Below are positions 1 through 8,922 of a stretch of DNA of 64,000 nucleotides, one piece after another. Position numbers and translations under genes: made by a program. The stretch's first letter is position 1, and each line of letters begins with the position of its first letter. This DNA is from Clostridiales bacterium (GTDB lineage: Bacteria > Bacillota > Clostridia > Saccharofermentanales > Saccharofermentanaceae): contig JAGCSR010000049.1 of assembly GCA_017964005.1 (NCBI GenBank), positions 62,001-126,000 on the forward strand, written 5' to 3'. The notes beneath the pieces were generated by a model. The model saw only the letters and a list, made by a program, of their open reading frames with translations. It had not been told where the DNA came from and did not search any database.

Positions 1-68
1 ATGCTGCCGTAGCTGCGGGGATCGTCATCTTCGAGGCCGCAAGGATGAGGAAGGAAGGCAAACGGTGA
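1..68 (+). CDS. C-terminal end of an upstream membrane protein (partial)
   Basis: An open frame enters from the left edge (codons from base 3) and stops with TGA at 66-68. The 21 visible residues are a hydrophobic Ala/Val/Ile stretch followed by a basic tail rich in Arg and Lys, as expected for a last transmembrane helix ending in the cytoplasm. The stop overlaps the GTG start of the next gene (GTGA at 65-68), so the two genes are very likely co-transcribed and translationally coupled. The fragment is too short for a family assignment. Confidence 0.6.
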   Translation, partial: AAVAAGIVIFEAARMRKEGKR

Positions 69-1315
69 AGCGCGGACGGATTAAGGGTATACCGGTTATT
101 ATCGTGACCGCTTTCACGGCGTTCATGATGACGTCCTGCTCATTCTTCAAGATCATCAATAACGGTCAGCCTCTGAATTCTTCCATGTCTGTCGATGAAC
201 TTGCAAGACTGGTAACACTGTCTGTCCAAAAGCCTGACAGTGTTGCATCGAGCTTCTCGTCTATCCCGACATGGCAGCTGGATTCGGTATCGTATTCGAC
301 ATTCTCGGAATATACCAACATTCTTCGTGAACTGACAAAGGGAAGAGGAGATGTTGTTGCTTTCAAACCGTTGAACGAGCAGGAGAAGGCTGTCCTCGAT
401 GAGGAGATCTCCGATATCTGCGGCATCCGTATGGATGATATGTATCCCAATCAGGAACTTATGGAGATCATCTGTGACGATGACAGTGAACAGAAGATCT
501 TTTTCCCGCTCAAGAACGGGGATACCGTATCCTTGGACGGTAAGGCGATGGAGGACACGATCGCTTCTTATAACTATATGTTCCATTACATGGATATGGT
601 CTATAATTCGAACACATCAGCGCTCACATCGATCCTTGCTCCCATGTATTCCGATGACATCTATATCGATTCCGTAATCCGTTCCAAAGCCGAATACATC
701 ATTGATTATTATTCCAAGTATGTTAAGAGCGGATATGATGATATATCGATATCGCTTGCCATGCCCTGTCTGGTCAGGATAACGTTGCCTAAAGTCGACA
801 ACGGCAAAGGAGAACTTATGGCTAAGGAAGTAAGCCTTATCAACAGGTACGGATCGATCTTTGTAGATGATAAAATGCCGCTCAATCCCTCCGGGACCAA
901 GACTGTTATGTGCCGCGGAGAACAGAAGACCTTCTCGGTCGGAGATGTGCTTACCCAGTCTGCGGTAGAAGAAAGATTGGGTAAACCCCTGTATACAGTC
1001 AGCAGGACGGACTATTCCACCGGAACGAAGAGGATCGTTATGTGTTACAAGGGTTTGAACCTTGCTTTGGATGTGATCTATGATGATGCAGGTAAGTGGA
1101 ACGGAACCTTAACTTCCATCAGGATATTTGGAGAGGGTAACTATACTGTGGATAACAGTGTCTATGTGGGCATGAATATATCCGAACTGATGCTGGTATA
1201 TCCCTTTATCGATGAGTATGATTATGTTTATGAATACGAGGATGAGAACGGTTCGAGGAACATATCTTTCGAACTTGATGATCTCGGGAATATCATCACT
1301 GTCATAATGAAGTGA
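65..1315 (+). CDS. Predicted lipoprotein of unknown function
   Basis: A 416-residue protein starting at GTG (65), overlapping the upstream stop by 4 bases. The N terminus has basic residues (KRGRIK), a hydrophobic core and a lipobox ending MMTSC, so Cys25 should be lipidated and the protein held on the outer face of the membrane. The rest is acidic and soluble-looking with no repeat or catalytic motif that I recognise. Near the end (about residues 290-416) is a segment that may repeat a small beta-rich unit. Its stop codon abuts, with no gap, the stop of the convergent phosphatase gene (TGATCA at 1313-1318). The secretion call is well supported; function is unknown. Confidence 0.75.
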   Translation: MKRGRIKGIPVIIVTAFTAFMMTSCSFFKIINNGQPLNSSMSVDELARLVTLSVQKPDSVASSFSSIPTWQLDSVSYSTFSEYTNILRELTKGRGDVVAFKPLNEQEKAVLDEEISDICGIRMDDMYPNQELMEIICDDDSEQKIFFPLKNGDTVSLDGKAMEDTIASYNYMFHYMDMVYNSNTSALTSILAPMYSDDIYIDSVIRSKAEYIIDYYSKYVKSGYDDISISLAMPCLVRITLPKVDNGKGELMAKEVSLINRYGSIFVDDKMPLNPSGTKTVMCRGEQKTFSVGDVLTQSAVEERLGKPLYTVSRTDYSTGTKRIVMCYKGLNLALDVIYDDAGKWNGTLTSIRIFGEGNYTVDNSVYVGMNISELMLVYPFIDEYDYVYEYEDENGSRNISFELDDLGNIITVIMK

Positions 1316-2059
1316 TCATTGCCCGGAACACTTCTTACGAAGTCCGTCTATCTCCGACATGGTCATTCCGGCTGATAACAGATATTTTGTTATATCCCCC
1401 GAATAAACATCATTGATATATGAAAGAAGAGTCTCCATGTTGGATGCATCGGAACGGAGAGCGTGCTTCATGACCTCCGGAGCCCTTGCCATCAGCGGAT
1501 CTACCAAAGGCCTTATGTAGTTAAAGGAAACCTTGTAATTGGTGATGATGTCTTCCTGCGACGCGCCTGCCAAAAGGTATAGGATCGCCGTGATAACTCC
1601 TGTTCTGTCCTTGCCGTGGGCGCAGTGGAAGAGGGCGATCCCGTCGGCATCTTTGAGGATCCTCAATACTTCGGCGATAGAAGACGCCAGCTTGTTCAGC
1701 ATGATGACATAATAATCTCCGAGAGTGTGGTCCTTTAAGAAGGCCATGGATGCGTCTTTGAAATTGTTGGGATCTCCTGCGAAAAGAGGAATGTTATGGA
1801 AATCCGTTATGCCGTCATTTGCAAACGGGTTAACGTATTGACGAAGCTCTGTCTCGGAACGAAGATCTATTACACATGTCACACCGTAATCTGACATTTT
1901 GCGGGCTTCTTCTGCCGTTATTTCGGCAGGTGAAGAAGAACGCCAGAACTTCCCTTCGGCAAATGTTCTTCCTCCGGCAAGAGGCATTCCGCCGAGTTCC
2001 CGAAGGTTCAGCAGGGAGAAGCGCTTTATAAGCTGACTGTCCGGATCGTAAGATGACAT
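1316..2059 (-). CDS. Tyrosine-protein phosphatase (Y_phosphatase3-like)
   Basis: A 247-residue protein of the bacterial tyrosine phosphatase family related to dual-specificity enzymes. The signature loop HCAHGKDRTG contains the CX5R motif with the nucleophilic Cys and phosphate-binding Arg. An N-terminal segment NLRELGG and a later VIDLRSETE are typical of the family. I place the start at ATG 2059, which has GGAGG seven bases upstream, rather than at 2098. There is no signal peptide, so it should act in the cytoplasm; substrates could be phosphotyrosine proteins or phosphoinositide-like molecules. The gene converges on the lipoprotein gene with zero spacing. Confidence 0.85.
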   Translation of the reverse strand: MSSYDPDSQLIKRFSLLNLRELGGMPLAGGRTFAEGKFWRSSSPAEITAEEARKMSDYGVTCVIDLRSETELRQYVNPFANDGITDFHNIPLFAGDPNNFKDASMAFLKDHTLGDYYVIMLNKLASSIAEVLRILKDADGIALFHCAHGKDRTGVITAILYLLAGASQEDIITNYKVSFNYIRPLVDPLMARAPEVMKHALRSDASNMETLLSYINDVYSGDITKYLLSAGMTMSEIDGLRKKCSGQ

Positions 2060-2066
2060 TGATAAC

Positions 2067-2118
2067 CTCCGTATTTGCAAACGGAGATATATTAACACTA
2101 TCGCCTTTGCGTGTACAA
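2067..2118 (-). promoter_or_regulatory. Promoter and SD-containing palindrome of the phosphatase gene
   Basis: On the minus strand TTGTAC (2113-2118) and TTAATA (2090-2095) are separated by 17 bp. Just downstream, CTCCGT and ACGGAG (2081-2086 and 2067-2072) form a perfect 6-bp inverted repeat, and the second arm is the ribosome binding site of the gene. The same layout occurs before the glucokinase and bioY genes. Pattern match only. Confidence 0.4.
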
Positions 2119-2120
2119 GT

Positions 2121-2987
2121 TTATCTGACGTTGTATTTTCTGAACTGCCCGGGGCAAAGACCGGTTACTGCCAGGAAAACCCGGTTGAAAGTCGATATGC
2201 TGTTGAATCCCGACATATAACAGATGTCAGTGATCGAGTATTCATCGGCTGCCAGAAGCGATATGGCAAGGCTGACTTTCCGGCGGTTTACATATTCCGT
2301 ATAACTCATTCCCAATACACTTTTGAAAGTCCTTGACAGATAGGAAGCAGACAACCCTGCATATTCCGCTGCGGCAGCCAGTGAAGGATCCTTGGTAAGG
2401 TTGTCATTGGCATATTCACATACTTTGTTGATGGAATCCATTACTGACGGTCCGACGGCGGGCCTGGATTCCTGCAGTGAATATTTATCATCTATGTAAT
2501 CTGCTATATCCATAAAGACTTCGCAGAGAACAGAAGAGGTCTTGATCCTCTTGAATCTGATATCGGAATCGTTGATCGAACGGATTTTCTCAAATTTTGC
2601 TATCAGTTTCTCTGTCAATTCCGGGACGTCGGAATGCCTGAGAACCGCAATATGCCCGAATCTGCTTATATAAGGAAGGAAGTCTGAATAAGAAGACAAT
2701 ATCTCGGTATTATATTGAAGTCCCTTAAGATTGCCTCTGCAGCCGTATGCTACCTCGTGTATCCTCTCGCTGGGGATAAACAGGATGTCTCCTTGGAACA
2801 CCTCATACATCTCGCTGCCGACATTTATCCTGGCAGGTTGTCTGAAATCTTCGGCATCCTCCCGAATGTACAGGATCTCGCCTGACTTGTGCCAATGCGC
2901 AACGAAGCTGTCGGGACTCGTGAATGTATTGATCCCGTCCGGTGAGAGATTCTCAAGAAGATAATGATTGTCAGCATTCGTGTTCAT
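2121..2987 (-). CDS. AraC-family transcriptional regulator
   Basis: A 288-residue regulator. The first ~150 residues look like an AraC-type cupin sensor (FVAHWHKSGEILYI, then GDILFIPSERIHEV). The last ~100 residues are the double helix-turn-helix DNA-binding domain, with LSASYLSRTFKSVLGMSYTE in the first HTH and ISTFNRVFLAVTGLCPGQFR in the second. It is divergent from the epimerase/SDR/alcohol dehydrogenase operon at 3127-6047 and is the obvious candidate regulator of it; the inducer is unknown but such sensors often bind sugars. The ATG at 2987 has no Shine-Dalgarno sequence and lies 6 bases from a -10 hexamer, so the mRNA may be leaderless. Confidence 0.9.
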   Translation of the reverse strand: MNTNADNHYLLENLSPDGINTFTSPDSFVAHWHKSGEILYIREDAEDFRQPARINVGSEMYEVFQGDILFIPSERIHEVAYGCRGNLKGLQYNTEILSSYSDFLPYISRFGHIAVLRHSDVPELTEKLIAKFEKIRSINDSDIRFKRIKTSSVLCEVFMDIADYIDDKYSLQESRPAVGPSVMDSINKVCEYANDNLTKDPSLAAAAEYAGLSASYLSRTFKSVLGMSYTEYVNRRKVSLAISLLAADEYSITDICYMSGFNSISTFNRVFLAVTGLCPGQFRKYNVR

Positions 2988-2993
2988 GCTTAC

Positions 2994-3022
2994 ATATTAA
3001 TCTTCATTACCGGACATGGCAA
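2994..3022 (-). promoter_or_regulatory. Promoter of the AraC regulator, possibly leaderless
   Basis: Minus-strand TTGCCA (3017-3022), 17-bp spacer, TAATAT (2994-2999). Only 6 bases separate the -10 from the ATG at 2987, and they contain no ribosome site, so transcription would begin at or next to the start codon. Confidence 0.5.
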
Positions 3023-3126
3023 TAAACAGGGACAAAAATTGAGAAATTATTAACACTTTATTGATTAGTATGTACACGCGCGAAAATATAACATTAACTC
3101 AAATACGGCAAAGGGGAGGATCACTC

Positions 3127-4146
3127 ATGAAGATCTTACTGATCGGCGGGACCGGCACCATAAGCATGGCGATTACCAGACTTCTTGCTCAAGGAGACGA
3201 TGAGGTTTATCTGCTCAACAGAGGGAACAGGTCGGAGGAACTCCCCGGGAATATAAGAGTTATCAATGCCGATATCACGGATGAACAGGATGTGGCCTCA
3301 AAGCTTGAAGGGATGACCTTCGACTGTGTCGGCGAATTCATAGGGTTCGTTCCTCAGCAGGTTGAGCGTGATGTCAGGATTTTCGCCGGGAAGACCAAAC
3401 AGTACATATACATAAGTTCGGCATCTGCCTACCATAAGCCCTGCGCGTCCTATGTGATCAACGAGGGTACAGCTTTGGCAAATCCCTATTGGCAATATTC
3501 GCGGGACAAGATCGCATGTGAGGAGTATCTTATGGAACAATACCGTACAAACGGGTTCCCTGTAACGATAGTAAGACCGAGCCACACCTACGATCAGAGA
3601 TCGGTCCCTTTGGGTGTTCACGGAAGAAAAGGGTCATGGCAGGTATTGAAGAGGATGCTGGAAGGCAAGCCCGTCATTATCCACGGAGACGGAGAGTCCC
3701 TTTGGACCATGACTCACAATTCTGATTTTGCCAAGGCTTATGTGGGCCTTATCGGCAATCCCCACGCGATAGGGGAGGCTTTCCAGATAACAAGTGATGA
3801 GACATTAACATGGAATCAGATTTATAAGACCATAGCGAGGGTCTTGAATGTGGAGCTTAATGCGGTTCACGTATCAAGCGAGTTCCTGGCTGCTGTCAGC
3901 GACTATGACTTCGAGGGGAGTCTTACAGGTGACAAATCCTGTTCTGTCGTTTTCGATAACAGGAAGGTAAAGAGGGTCGTGCCGGGATTCGTTCCGGCAG
4001 TAAGGTTCGAACAGGGGGTGCGGGAAACGATCGAATTCGTTTTCTCGCACCCCGAATACCAGATCGAAGACCCGGAATTCGATGAATGGTGTGACCGCGT
4101 GATAGATAATCTCAATAAGGCCAAGGAGGCAATCAATAATGGTTGA
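3127..4146 (+). CDS. NAD(P)-dependent epimerase/dehydratase-family protein
   Basis: A 339-residue extended short-chain dehydrogenase. The N terminus has a beta strand and the dinucleotide-binding loop LIGGTGTIS. The catalytic YxxxK is seen in YSRDK, with an upstream SSASAY Ser-containing strand. I start it at ATG 3127, behind AAGGGGAGG, rather than at 3061. It resembles NAD-dependent sugar epimerase-like proteins of the CSP41/isoflavone-reductase-like branch; the exact substrate is not readable. It is first in a three-gene operon with an SDR and an iron alcohol dehydrogenase (8-base overlap with the next gene), facing an AraC regulator. Confidence 0.85.
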   Translation: MKILLIGGTGTISMAITRLLAQGDDEVYLLNRGNRSEELPGNIRVINADITDEQDVASKLEGMTFDCVGEFIGFVPQQVERDVRIFAGKTKQYIYISSASAYHKPCASYVINEGTALANPYWQYSRDKIACEEYLMEQYRTNGFPVTIVRPSHTYDQRSVPLGVHGRKGSWQVLKRMLEGKPVIIHGDGESLWTMTHNSDFAKAYVGLIGNPHAIGEAFQITSDETLTWNQIYKTIARVLNVELNAVHVSSEFLAAVSDYDFEGSLTGDKSCSVVFDNRKVKRVVPGFVPAVRFEQGVRETIEFVFSHPEYQIEDPEFDEWCDRVIDNLNKAKEAINNG

Positions 4147-4876
4147 CGTAGCCGGCAGATGGGCATTGGTTACCGGTGGCGCAAGGGGTCTCGGAAGGCT
4201 TGCCGCAAGGTGCCTGGCAGAACGCGGGTGCAACATTATCCTTCAGGCAAGGAAGATCGAACATCTTGCCGAGACAGAATCGGAACTTAAGGTTTTGGGT
4301 GTTGAAGTTCTCAAGGTCGAAGCCGAATTTACCGATATGGATCAGGTAGCCGCGATGCTGAAGACGATCGATTCCTTCGGAGTCGATGTTGATATCGTCC
4401 TTAATAATGCGGGATATCAGATCGCATACAGGACGGATTATTACGCTACGCCGGCGGAGGACTATACGATAAGTTTCCTTGTCAATACGACAGCGCCCAT
4501 GATGATCTGCTATCACTTCCTGCCGAAGATGGAGCAGCGCGGATTCGGAAGGATCGTAAATACCACCAGCGGTATTGCCGAAGAACCTGAACAGGCAGGG
4601 TATTCTGCAGCCAAGGCGGCTTTGGATAAGGTTACGACAGATATAGGAACCCGTCTTGAAGGATCAGATGTGATGATCAACCTGACAGATCCGGGGTGGT
4701 GCAGAACGGATCTCGGAGGTCCGAACGCACCTAACAGTCCTGAGAGCGCGATCCCCGGGGTAGTACTCGGTGCGTTCTTGGATGACGGACATTCGGGAAG
4801 ACTGATAAGAGCCCAGGAATACAAAGGAATGACGATCGAAGAAGCAGTAAGAGCAGCGGAGGAGATCTATGGATAA
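4139..4876 (+). CDS. Short-chain dehydrogenase/reductase
   Basis: A 245-residue classical SDR. It shows the cofactor loop TGGARGLG near the N terminus, the NNAG structural motif at about residue 98, and the active-site Ser with YSAAK (Tyr and Lys). It would catalyse NAD(P)-dependent oxidation or reduction of an alcohol/ketone or sugar. The start ATG lies inside the end of the previous gene (ATGGTTGA, 8-base overlap) behind AAGGAGG, and its own stop overlaps the next gene by 8 bases. Substrate unknown; the operon suggests a dedicated carbonyl/polyol conversion under AraC control. Confidence 0.9.
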   Translation: MVDVAGRWALVTGGARGLGRLAARCLAERGCNIILQARKIEHLAETESELKVLGVEVLKVEAEFTDMDQVAAMLKTIDSFGVDVDIVLNNAGYQIAYRTDYYATPAEDYTISFLVNTTAPMMICYHFLPKMEQRGFGRIVNTTSGIAEEPEQAGYSAAKAALDKVTTDIGTRLEGSDVMINLTDPGWCRTDLGGPNAPNSPESAIPGVVLGAFLDDGHSGRLIRAQEYKGMTIEEAVRAAEEIYG

Positions 4877-6047
4877 TTTCACATTTTACAGCCCCACATT
4901 CTTTGCTTTCGGCAAGGACAGTGAGAACAAGGCAGGAGAACTGGTAAAAAGATTCGGCGGTACAAAAGTACTGCTGCATTACGGCGGATCATCTGCCAAG
5001 AAGTCAGGTCTTATCGACAGGATCAAGGCCAGTCTTGCAAACGAAGGAATAGCATGTGTAGAGTTGGGCGGCGTTAAGCCGAACCCCAGGAGCGGTCTTG
5101 TTTACGAAGGAATCGATCTTGTCCGCAAAGAGGGCATTGATTTCATCCTTGCGGCAGGCGGCGGAAGTTCCATTGATTCGGCAAAGGCGATAGCGGCAGG
5201 AGCCCTCTATGACGGGGATTTCTGGGACCTTTACAGCGGTACGCCCATTACCGGGGCGCTTCCCGTAGGAACTGTCCTTACGATAGCTGCTGCCGGAAGC
5301 GAAGGCTCAGGCGATTCAGTCATTACCAAAGAAGAAGGAATGTTCAAGCGCGGAACCGGTTCTGACCTGATACGTCCCAAGTTCTCGATCTTAAATCCGG
5401 CGCTGACTCAGACAGTACCTCCTTATCAGACAGCGTGCGGCATTACGGATATCATGGCACATCTCCTCGAGAGGTATCTGACCAACACCCGTGATGTAGT
5501 TACGACCGACCGCATGATCGAAGGGCTTCTCCTCGCCATGATCGAAGAGTCTCCGAAGGTAATAGCAAACCCTGACGACTACGAGGCAAGGGCTAACATT
5601 ATGTGGGCCGGCATGATGGCGCATAACAATTCCTGCGGTGTCGGCAGATCCCAGGACTGGATCAGCCATGATGTTGAACACGAACTATCCGCGCTTTACG
5701 ATTGTGCGCATGGAGCAGGTTTGGCAGTAACTTTCCCGGCATACTTAAGCTATGTCTGGGAACACGACGCTGCAAGGCTCGTTCAGTGGGCAACAAGAGT
5801 CTGGGGTGTAGAGGACAATAAAGACGATCCGAAGTCGGTCATCTTCGAAGGTATTGCAAGATACCGTGCATTCCTTAAGAGTATCGGAATGCCTCAGTCC
5901 TTACAGGAATTAGGCGGAAGTGAAGAGGATATAGATAAGCTGGCTCATACCGCAGTCTACGGCAACGGCAGGGACGGTAAACTCCGCGGATTCGTAGAAC
6001 TTGACGAGAATGATATCAGACAGGTTTACAGATTGATGATCAAGTGA
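4869..6047 (+). CDS. Iron-containing alcohol dehydrogenase (butanol dehydrogenase-like)
   Basis: A 392-residue group III alcohol dehydrogenase similar in layout to BdhA/BdhB/YqhD: N-terminal nucleotide-binding domain with AAGGGSSIDSAKAIA, then a helical metal domain. Likely Fe ligands are the Asp and His of GITDIMAH and the two His of HDVEHELSALYDCAHGAG. It would interconvert an aldehyde and a primary alcohol using NAD(P)H in the cytoplasm. The ATG overlaps the SDR stop (ATGGATAA) and has GGAGGAG in front. It closes the AraC-linked operon; an inverted repeat follows at 6080-6125. Confidence 0.92.
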   Translation: MDNFTFYSPTFFAFGKDSENKAGELVKRFGGTKVLLHYGGSSAKKSGLIDRIKASLANEGIACVELGGVKPNPRSGLVYEGIDLVRKEGIDFILAAGGGSSIDSAKAIAAGALYDGDFWDLYSGTPITGALPVGTVLTIAAAGSEGSGDSVITKEEGMFKRGTGSDLIRPKFSILNPALTQTVPPYQTACGITDIMAHLLERYLTNTRDVVTTDRMIEGLLLAMIEESPKVIANPDDYEARANIMWAGMMAHNNSCGVGRSQDWISHDVEHELSALYDCAHGAGLAVTFPAYLSYVWEHDAARLVQWATRVWGVEDNKDDPKSVIFEGIARYRAFLKSIGMPQSLQELGGSEEDIDKLAHTAVYGNGRDGKLRGFVELDENDIRQVYRLMIK

Positions 6048-6079
6048 TCCGTTTGCACGAAAAGCGGATATGATCTATA

Positions 6080-6125
6080 ACCGCCCTGACCGGAAGTTGC
6101 CCCCCCTCTTCAGTCAGGGCGGTTT
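6080..6125 (+). terminator. Stem-loop after the alcohol dehydrogenase operon
   Basis: AACCGCCCTGAC (6080-6091) and GTCAGGGCGGTT (6113-6124) are a perfect 12-bp inverted repeat with a 21-base loop. Only three T follow, so it is a weak intrinsic terminator or a 3' stabilising hairpin. Confidence 0.65.
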
Positions 6126-6154
6126 GCCGCGGAAGTTTACAGAATCCCTATAAT

Positions 6155-6184
6155 TTGATAATCTAGATTCTATGGAAGTACTAT
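6155..6184 (+). promoter_or_regulatory. Possible promoter of the LRR-SLH gene
   Basis: TTGATA (6155-6160), 18-bp spacer, TACTAT (6179-6184); a strong ribosome site AGGGGGG follows at about 6192-6198 before the ATG at 6205. A second TATAAT at 6149-6154 has no matching -35. Confidence 0.35.
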
Positions 6185-6204
6185 AAATACATAGGGGGGA
6201 TTAC

Positions 6205-8910
6205 ATGAATATGGTTCGTTTGAGCAAAGTCAAAACTTTTGCTACTGCTTTTATTGCGGTATTTGGAATATGCGCAGGCTTTGGTATTCCGGCATTGGCA
6301 TCAGGGAATATCGAGATCAATGAGACAAATTTCCCGGATTTTAACTTCCGTTACTGGCTCCAGCGGCATGACTTTGGCGAGGACAAGGTATTGACACCGG
6401 ATGAGATCTTGGACATTAAGGAGATTTCAATTAAACAGGATTTTATTAGAAATCTTAAGGGGATCGAATTTTTCACTGAACTTGAGCAATTGACCTTATC
6501 TTATTGCAGATTAGAGAACCTGGATGTCAGCAGGAATACTAAACTTAAGAACCTTGATTTCAGCAACAACAGCATCTCGGATATAGATCTGTCCAAGAAT
6601 ACAAAACTTGTTGAACTGATATGCAACAACAATAAACTTACAAATCTTGATCTTACCAATAACCCTGATCTGGAAAATGTTGTTGATAATGATAATCCGG
6701 ATCTTAAGATGGTTTTTTTCTCTAAGATCCCCCCGTCTCATACAAAAGATCCCGGTGTATTAGAGATCATCCCAAAAGAAGGTGAGATCCAGATCACAAG
6801 TTCCACTTTCCCGGATGAAAATTTCAGAAACTATATCCTGACGCAGGAATATGCTTCCGACTGGATTTTGGATGAGGAGGAGATCGCATCTGTCAAAGAA
6901 CTGGATGTGAATTTTATGCAGATAGTAAACCTCAAGGGTATAGAATACTTTACAGCCCTTACCAGTCTTGACTGTTCAGCCAACAGGCTTAACGGACATC
7001 TTGATCTGTCAAAAAACACGGAGCTGGTCCTGCTGGATTGTCGAGGTCAGCAGGATCCTAAAGCCAGGTTATCCGTAGATGTTCTATCCTGTACTAAACT
7101 TAAGAGATTATATGGTAGCTATAGTGATATCATAAGTCTCGATGTAAGTAATTGTACAGAACTTGAGGAGTTATATGTTTCGGATAATAACCTTACATCC
7201 CTTGATGTCAGCAATAATCCGGAACTTACGGCCCTGGGGATAGGAGGGAACAACCTATCCAGCCTGGATGTAAGCAATAACAAAAAACTTACGGAACTTC
7301 ACTGCCAGGATAGTGGCCTTTCTTCGATAGATCTAAGTAACAATCTTCTTCTTGAAGAACTTCAGATTTCCCAGAATAATCTGACAAGTTTGGATGTTTC
7401 CAAGAATGTAAAACTGTGGTCCCTTTACTGTGACAGAAATCAGATAACCGAGATAGATCTCACTAAGAACCCTGATCTTAAGGCTTTTTGTGTTGATTGC
7501 AATAACCTTAAGACACTGGATCTTACAAAGAATCCCAAGGCGCTCATGCTGTTCTGTAAAGACAATCCTGATCTTAGGGCGATATATCTTTGCGATAAGC
7601 CGAGTGCATTTTTGTATTTTGAACGCGACGAAGGAGTTGCAACGTTCGTGCTTACCAAGGAAGATTGGAAATACGCAGGAATTGAATGGGACCTTGACGA
7701 GGAAGATATATCGAAAACAAAAGCTCAGGCAAAATTCCAATGTACCAAGGAAGGCGCAACAGACTATGTTGTGCTGGCCCCTATGGAAATAGTCAATAGG
7801 GCATATACCAAGGCTTCCTGCGAAGAAAAGGGAAGTGCGACCTTCGACGTAACACTTGCAGAAGAAGACAGCAGGACAGAAGAGGCCATATCAGATACAG
7901 TAACCGTGGAGATCCCTGCAAAAGGACACAAATGGAGCGGATGGAATGTTACAAAGGCTGCTACATTAACTTCACAGGGAGAAGAATCGCGCACCTGTTC
8001 TGTCTGCGGCAGATCAGAGTCCCGCAAGACAGCCATGCTTACACCTACACCGACACCAAAGCCTAAAGCCAAGCCAACAGCAACAGTAAAGCCTACGGCA
8101 ACTCCCACCAAATCCGCCAAACCCACGGCAGCAACCCGGGTATCTCTGACTCTTGATAAGAAAAAGGTATCCATCGTCTGCGGCAATACCGACAAGATCA
8201 AGGCTACACTGAAAGGCGCAGATTCCAAGATATCCTGGAAATCTTCTGATAAGAAGATCGCAACAGTAGATAAGGAAGGCAACATAACTGCCAAGAGGGC
8301 AGGTCAGGTCACCATCACAGCAACGGCAGCAGGGAAGAGCGCTAAGTGTACTGTTACGGTCCTTTATAAGGACGTAACCAACAGTAAGGTTTTCTGGTTT
8401 GCTCCTACCAACTATCTCACAGCAAAGGGAGTAGTAAAGGGTTACGACAACCAGACGAAGTTCAAACCTGCAAATGAATGTACAAGAGCTCAGATGGTAA
8501 CCTTCATCTGGAGACTTCAGGGTGAGCCCAAGCCCAAGGCAACCGCCTGCAAGTTCAAGGACGTCAAGAAGACAGATTACTTCTACAATGCCTGCATCTG
8601 GGGTAATGAGAATCACATCGTAGAAGGATACAAGGACGGCACATTCGGACCTCAGATCGTATGTGCAAGAAAGCATGCGGTTACATTCCTTTGGCGACTG
8701 GCAGGACAGCCGAAGCCTTCTTCAACGAAGAATAAGTTCAAGGACGTAAAGGAGAAGGATTATTTCTATAAGGCAACTCTCTGGGCATCCGAGAAGAAGA
8801 TCCTGGCTGGTTATTCCGACGGAACATTCCGTCCCGACGGCAAGTGCCTCCGGCGCCAGATGGTAACGTTCCTGTATAAGTACGATAAGTTTGTAAATAA
8901 CAAAGGTTGA
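6205..8910 (+). CDS. Secreted leucine-rich-repeat surface protein with Big2 and SLH domains
   Basis: A 901-residue cell-surface protein. Residues 1-33 form a signal peptide ending ALA-SG. Residues ~35-490 hold two LRR blocks, each opened by a segment of the INETNFPDFNFR type and followed by repeats such as LTSLDVSNN and LEELYVSDN spaced about 21-23 residues. Residues ~560-615 include a GHKWSGW...CSVCGR motif common in clostridial surface proteins, then a Thr/Pro/Lys linker, a bacterial Ig-like (Big2) domain (~650-715) and three SLH repeats (~725-890) that should bind secondary cell-wall polymers. Likely an adhesin or protein-binding scaffold. Own promoter and a strong ribosome site. Confidence 0.93.
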   Translation: MNMVRLSKVKTFATAFIAVFGICAGFGIPALASGNIEINETNFPDFNFRYWLQRHDFGEDKVLTPDEILDIKEISIKQDFIRNLKGIEFFTELEQLTLSYCRLENLDVSRNTKLKNLDFSNNSISDIDLSKNTKLVELICNNNKLTNLDLTNNPDLENVVDNDNPDLKMVFFSKIPPSHTKDPGVLEIIPKEGEIQITSSTFPDENFRNYILTQEYASDWILDEEEIASVKELDVNFMQIVNLKGIEYFTALTSLDCSANRLNGHLDLSKNTELVLLDCRGQQDPKARLSVDVLSCTKLKRLYGSYSDIISLDVSNCTELEELYVSDNNLTSLDVSNNPELTALGIGGNNLSSLDVSNNKKLTELHCQDSGLSSIDLSNNLLLEELQISQNNLTSLDVSKNVKLWSLYCDRNQITEIDLTKNPDLKAFCVDCNNLKTLDLTKNPKALMLFCKDNPDLRAIYLCDKPSAFLYFERDEGVATFVLTKEDWKYAGIEWDLDEEDISKTKAQAKFQCTKEGATDYVVLAPMEIVNRAYTKASCEEKGSATFDVTLAEEDSRTEEAISDTVTVEIPAKGHKWSGWNVTKAATLTSQGEESRTCSVCGRSESRKTAMLTPTPTPKPKAKPTATVKPTATPTKSAKPTAATRVSLTLDKKKVSIVCGNTDKIKATLKGADSKISWKSSDKKIATVDKEGNITAKRAGQVTITATAAGKSAKCTVTVLYKDVTNSKVFWFAPTNYLTAKGVVKGYDNQTKFKPANECTRAQMVTFIWRLQGEPKPKATACKFKDVKKTDYFYNACIWGNENHIVEGYKDGTFGPQIVCARKHAVTFLWRLAGQPKPSSTKNKFKDVKEKDYFYKATLWASEKKILAGYSDGTFRPDGKCLRRQMVTFLYKYDKFVNNKG

Positions 8911-8922
8911 TCTGTAATCTGT

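Noticed and set aside
6126..6204. A c-di-GMP or other riboswitch before the surface-protein genes
   Set aside because: The leaders before 6205 and 46233 are short or AT-rich and show none of the conserved riboswitch cores; a GGDEF gene elsewhere is not enough evidence.
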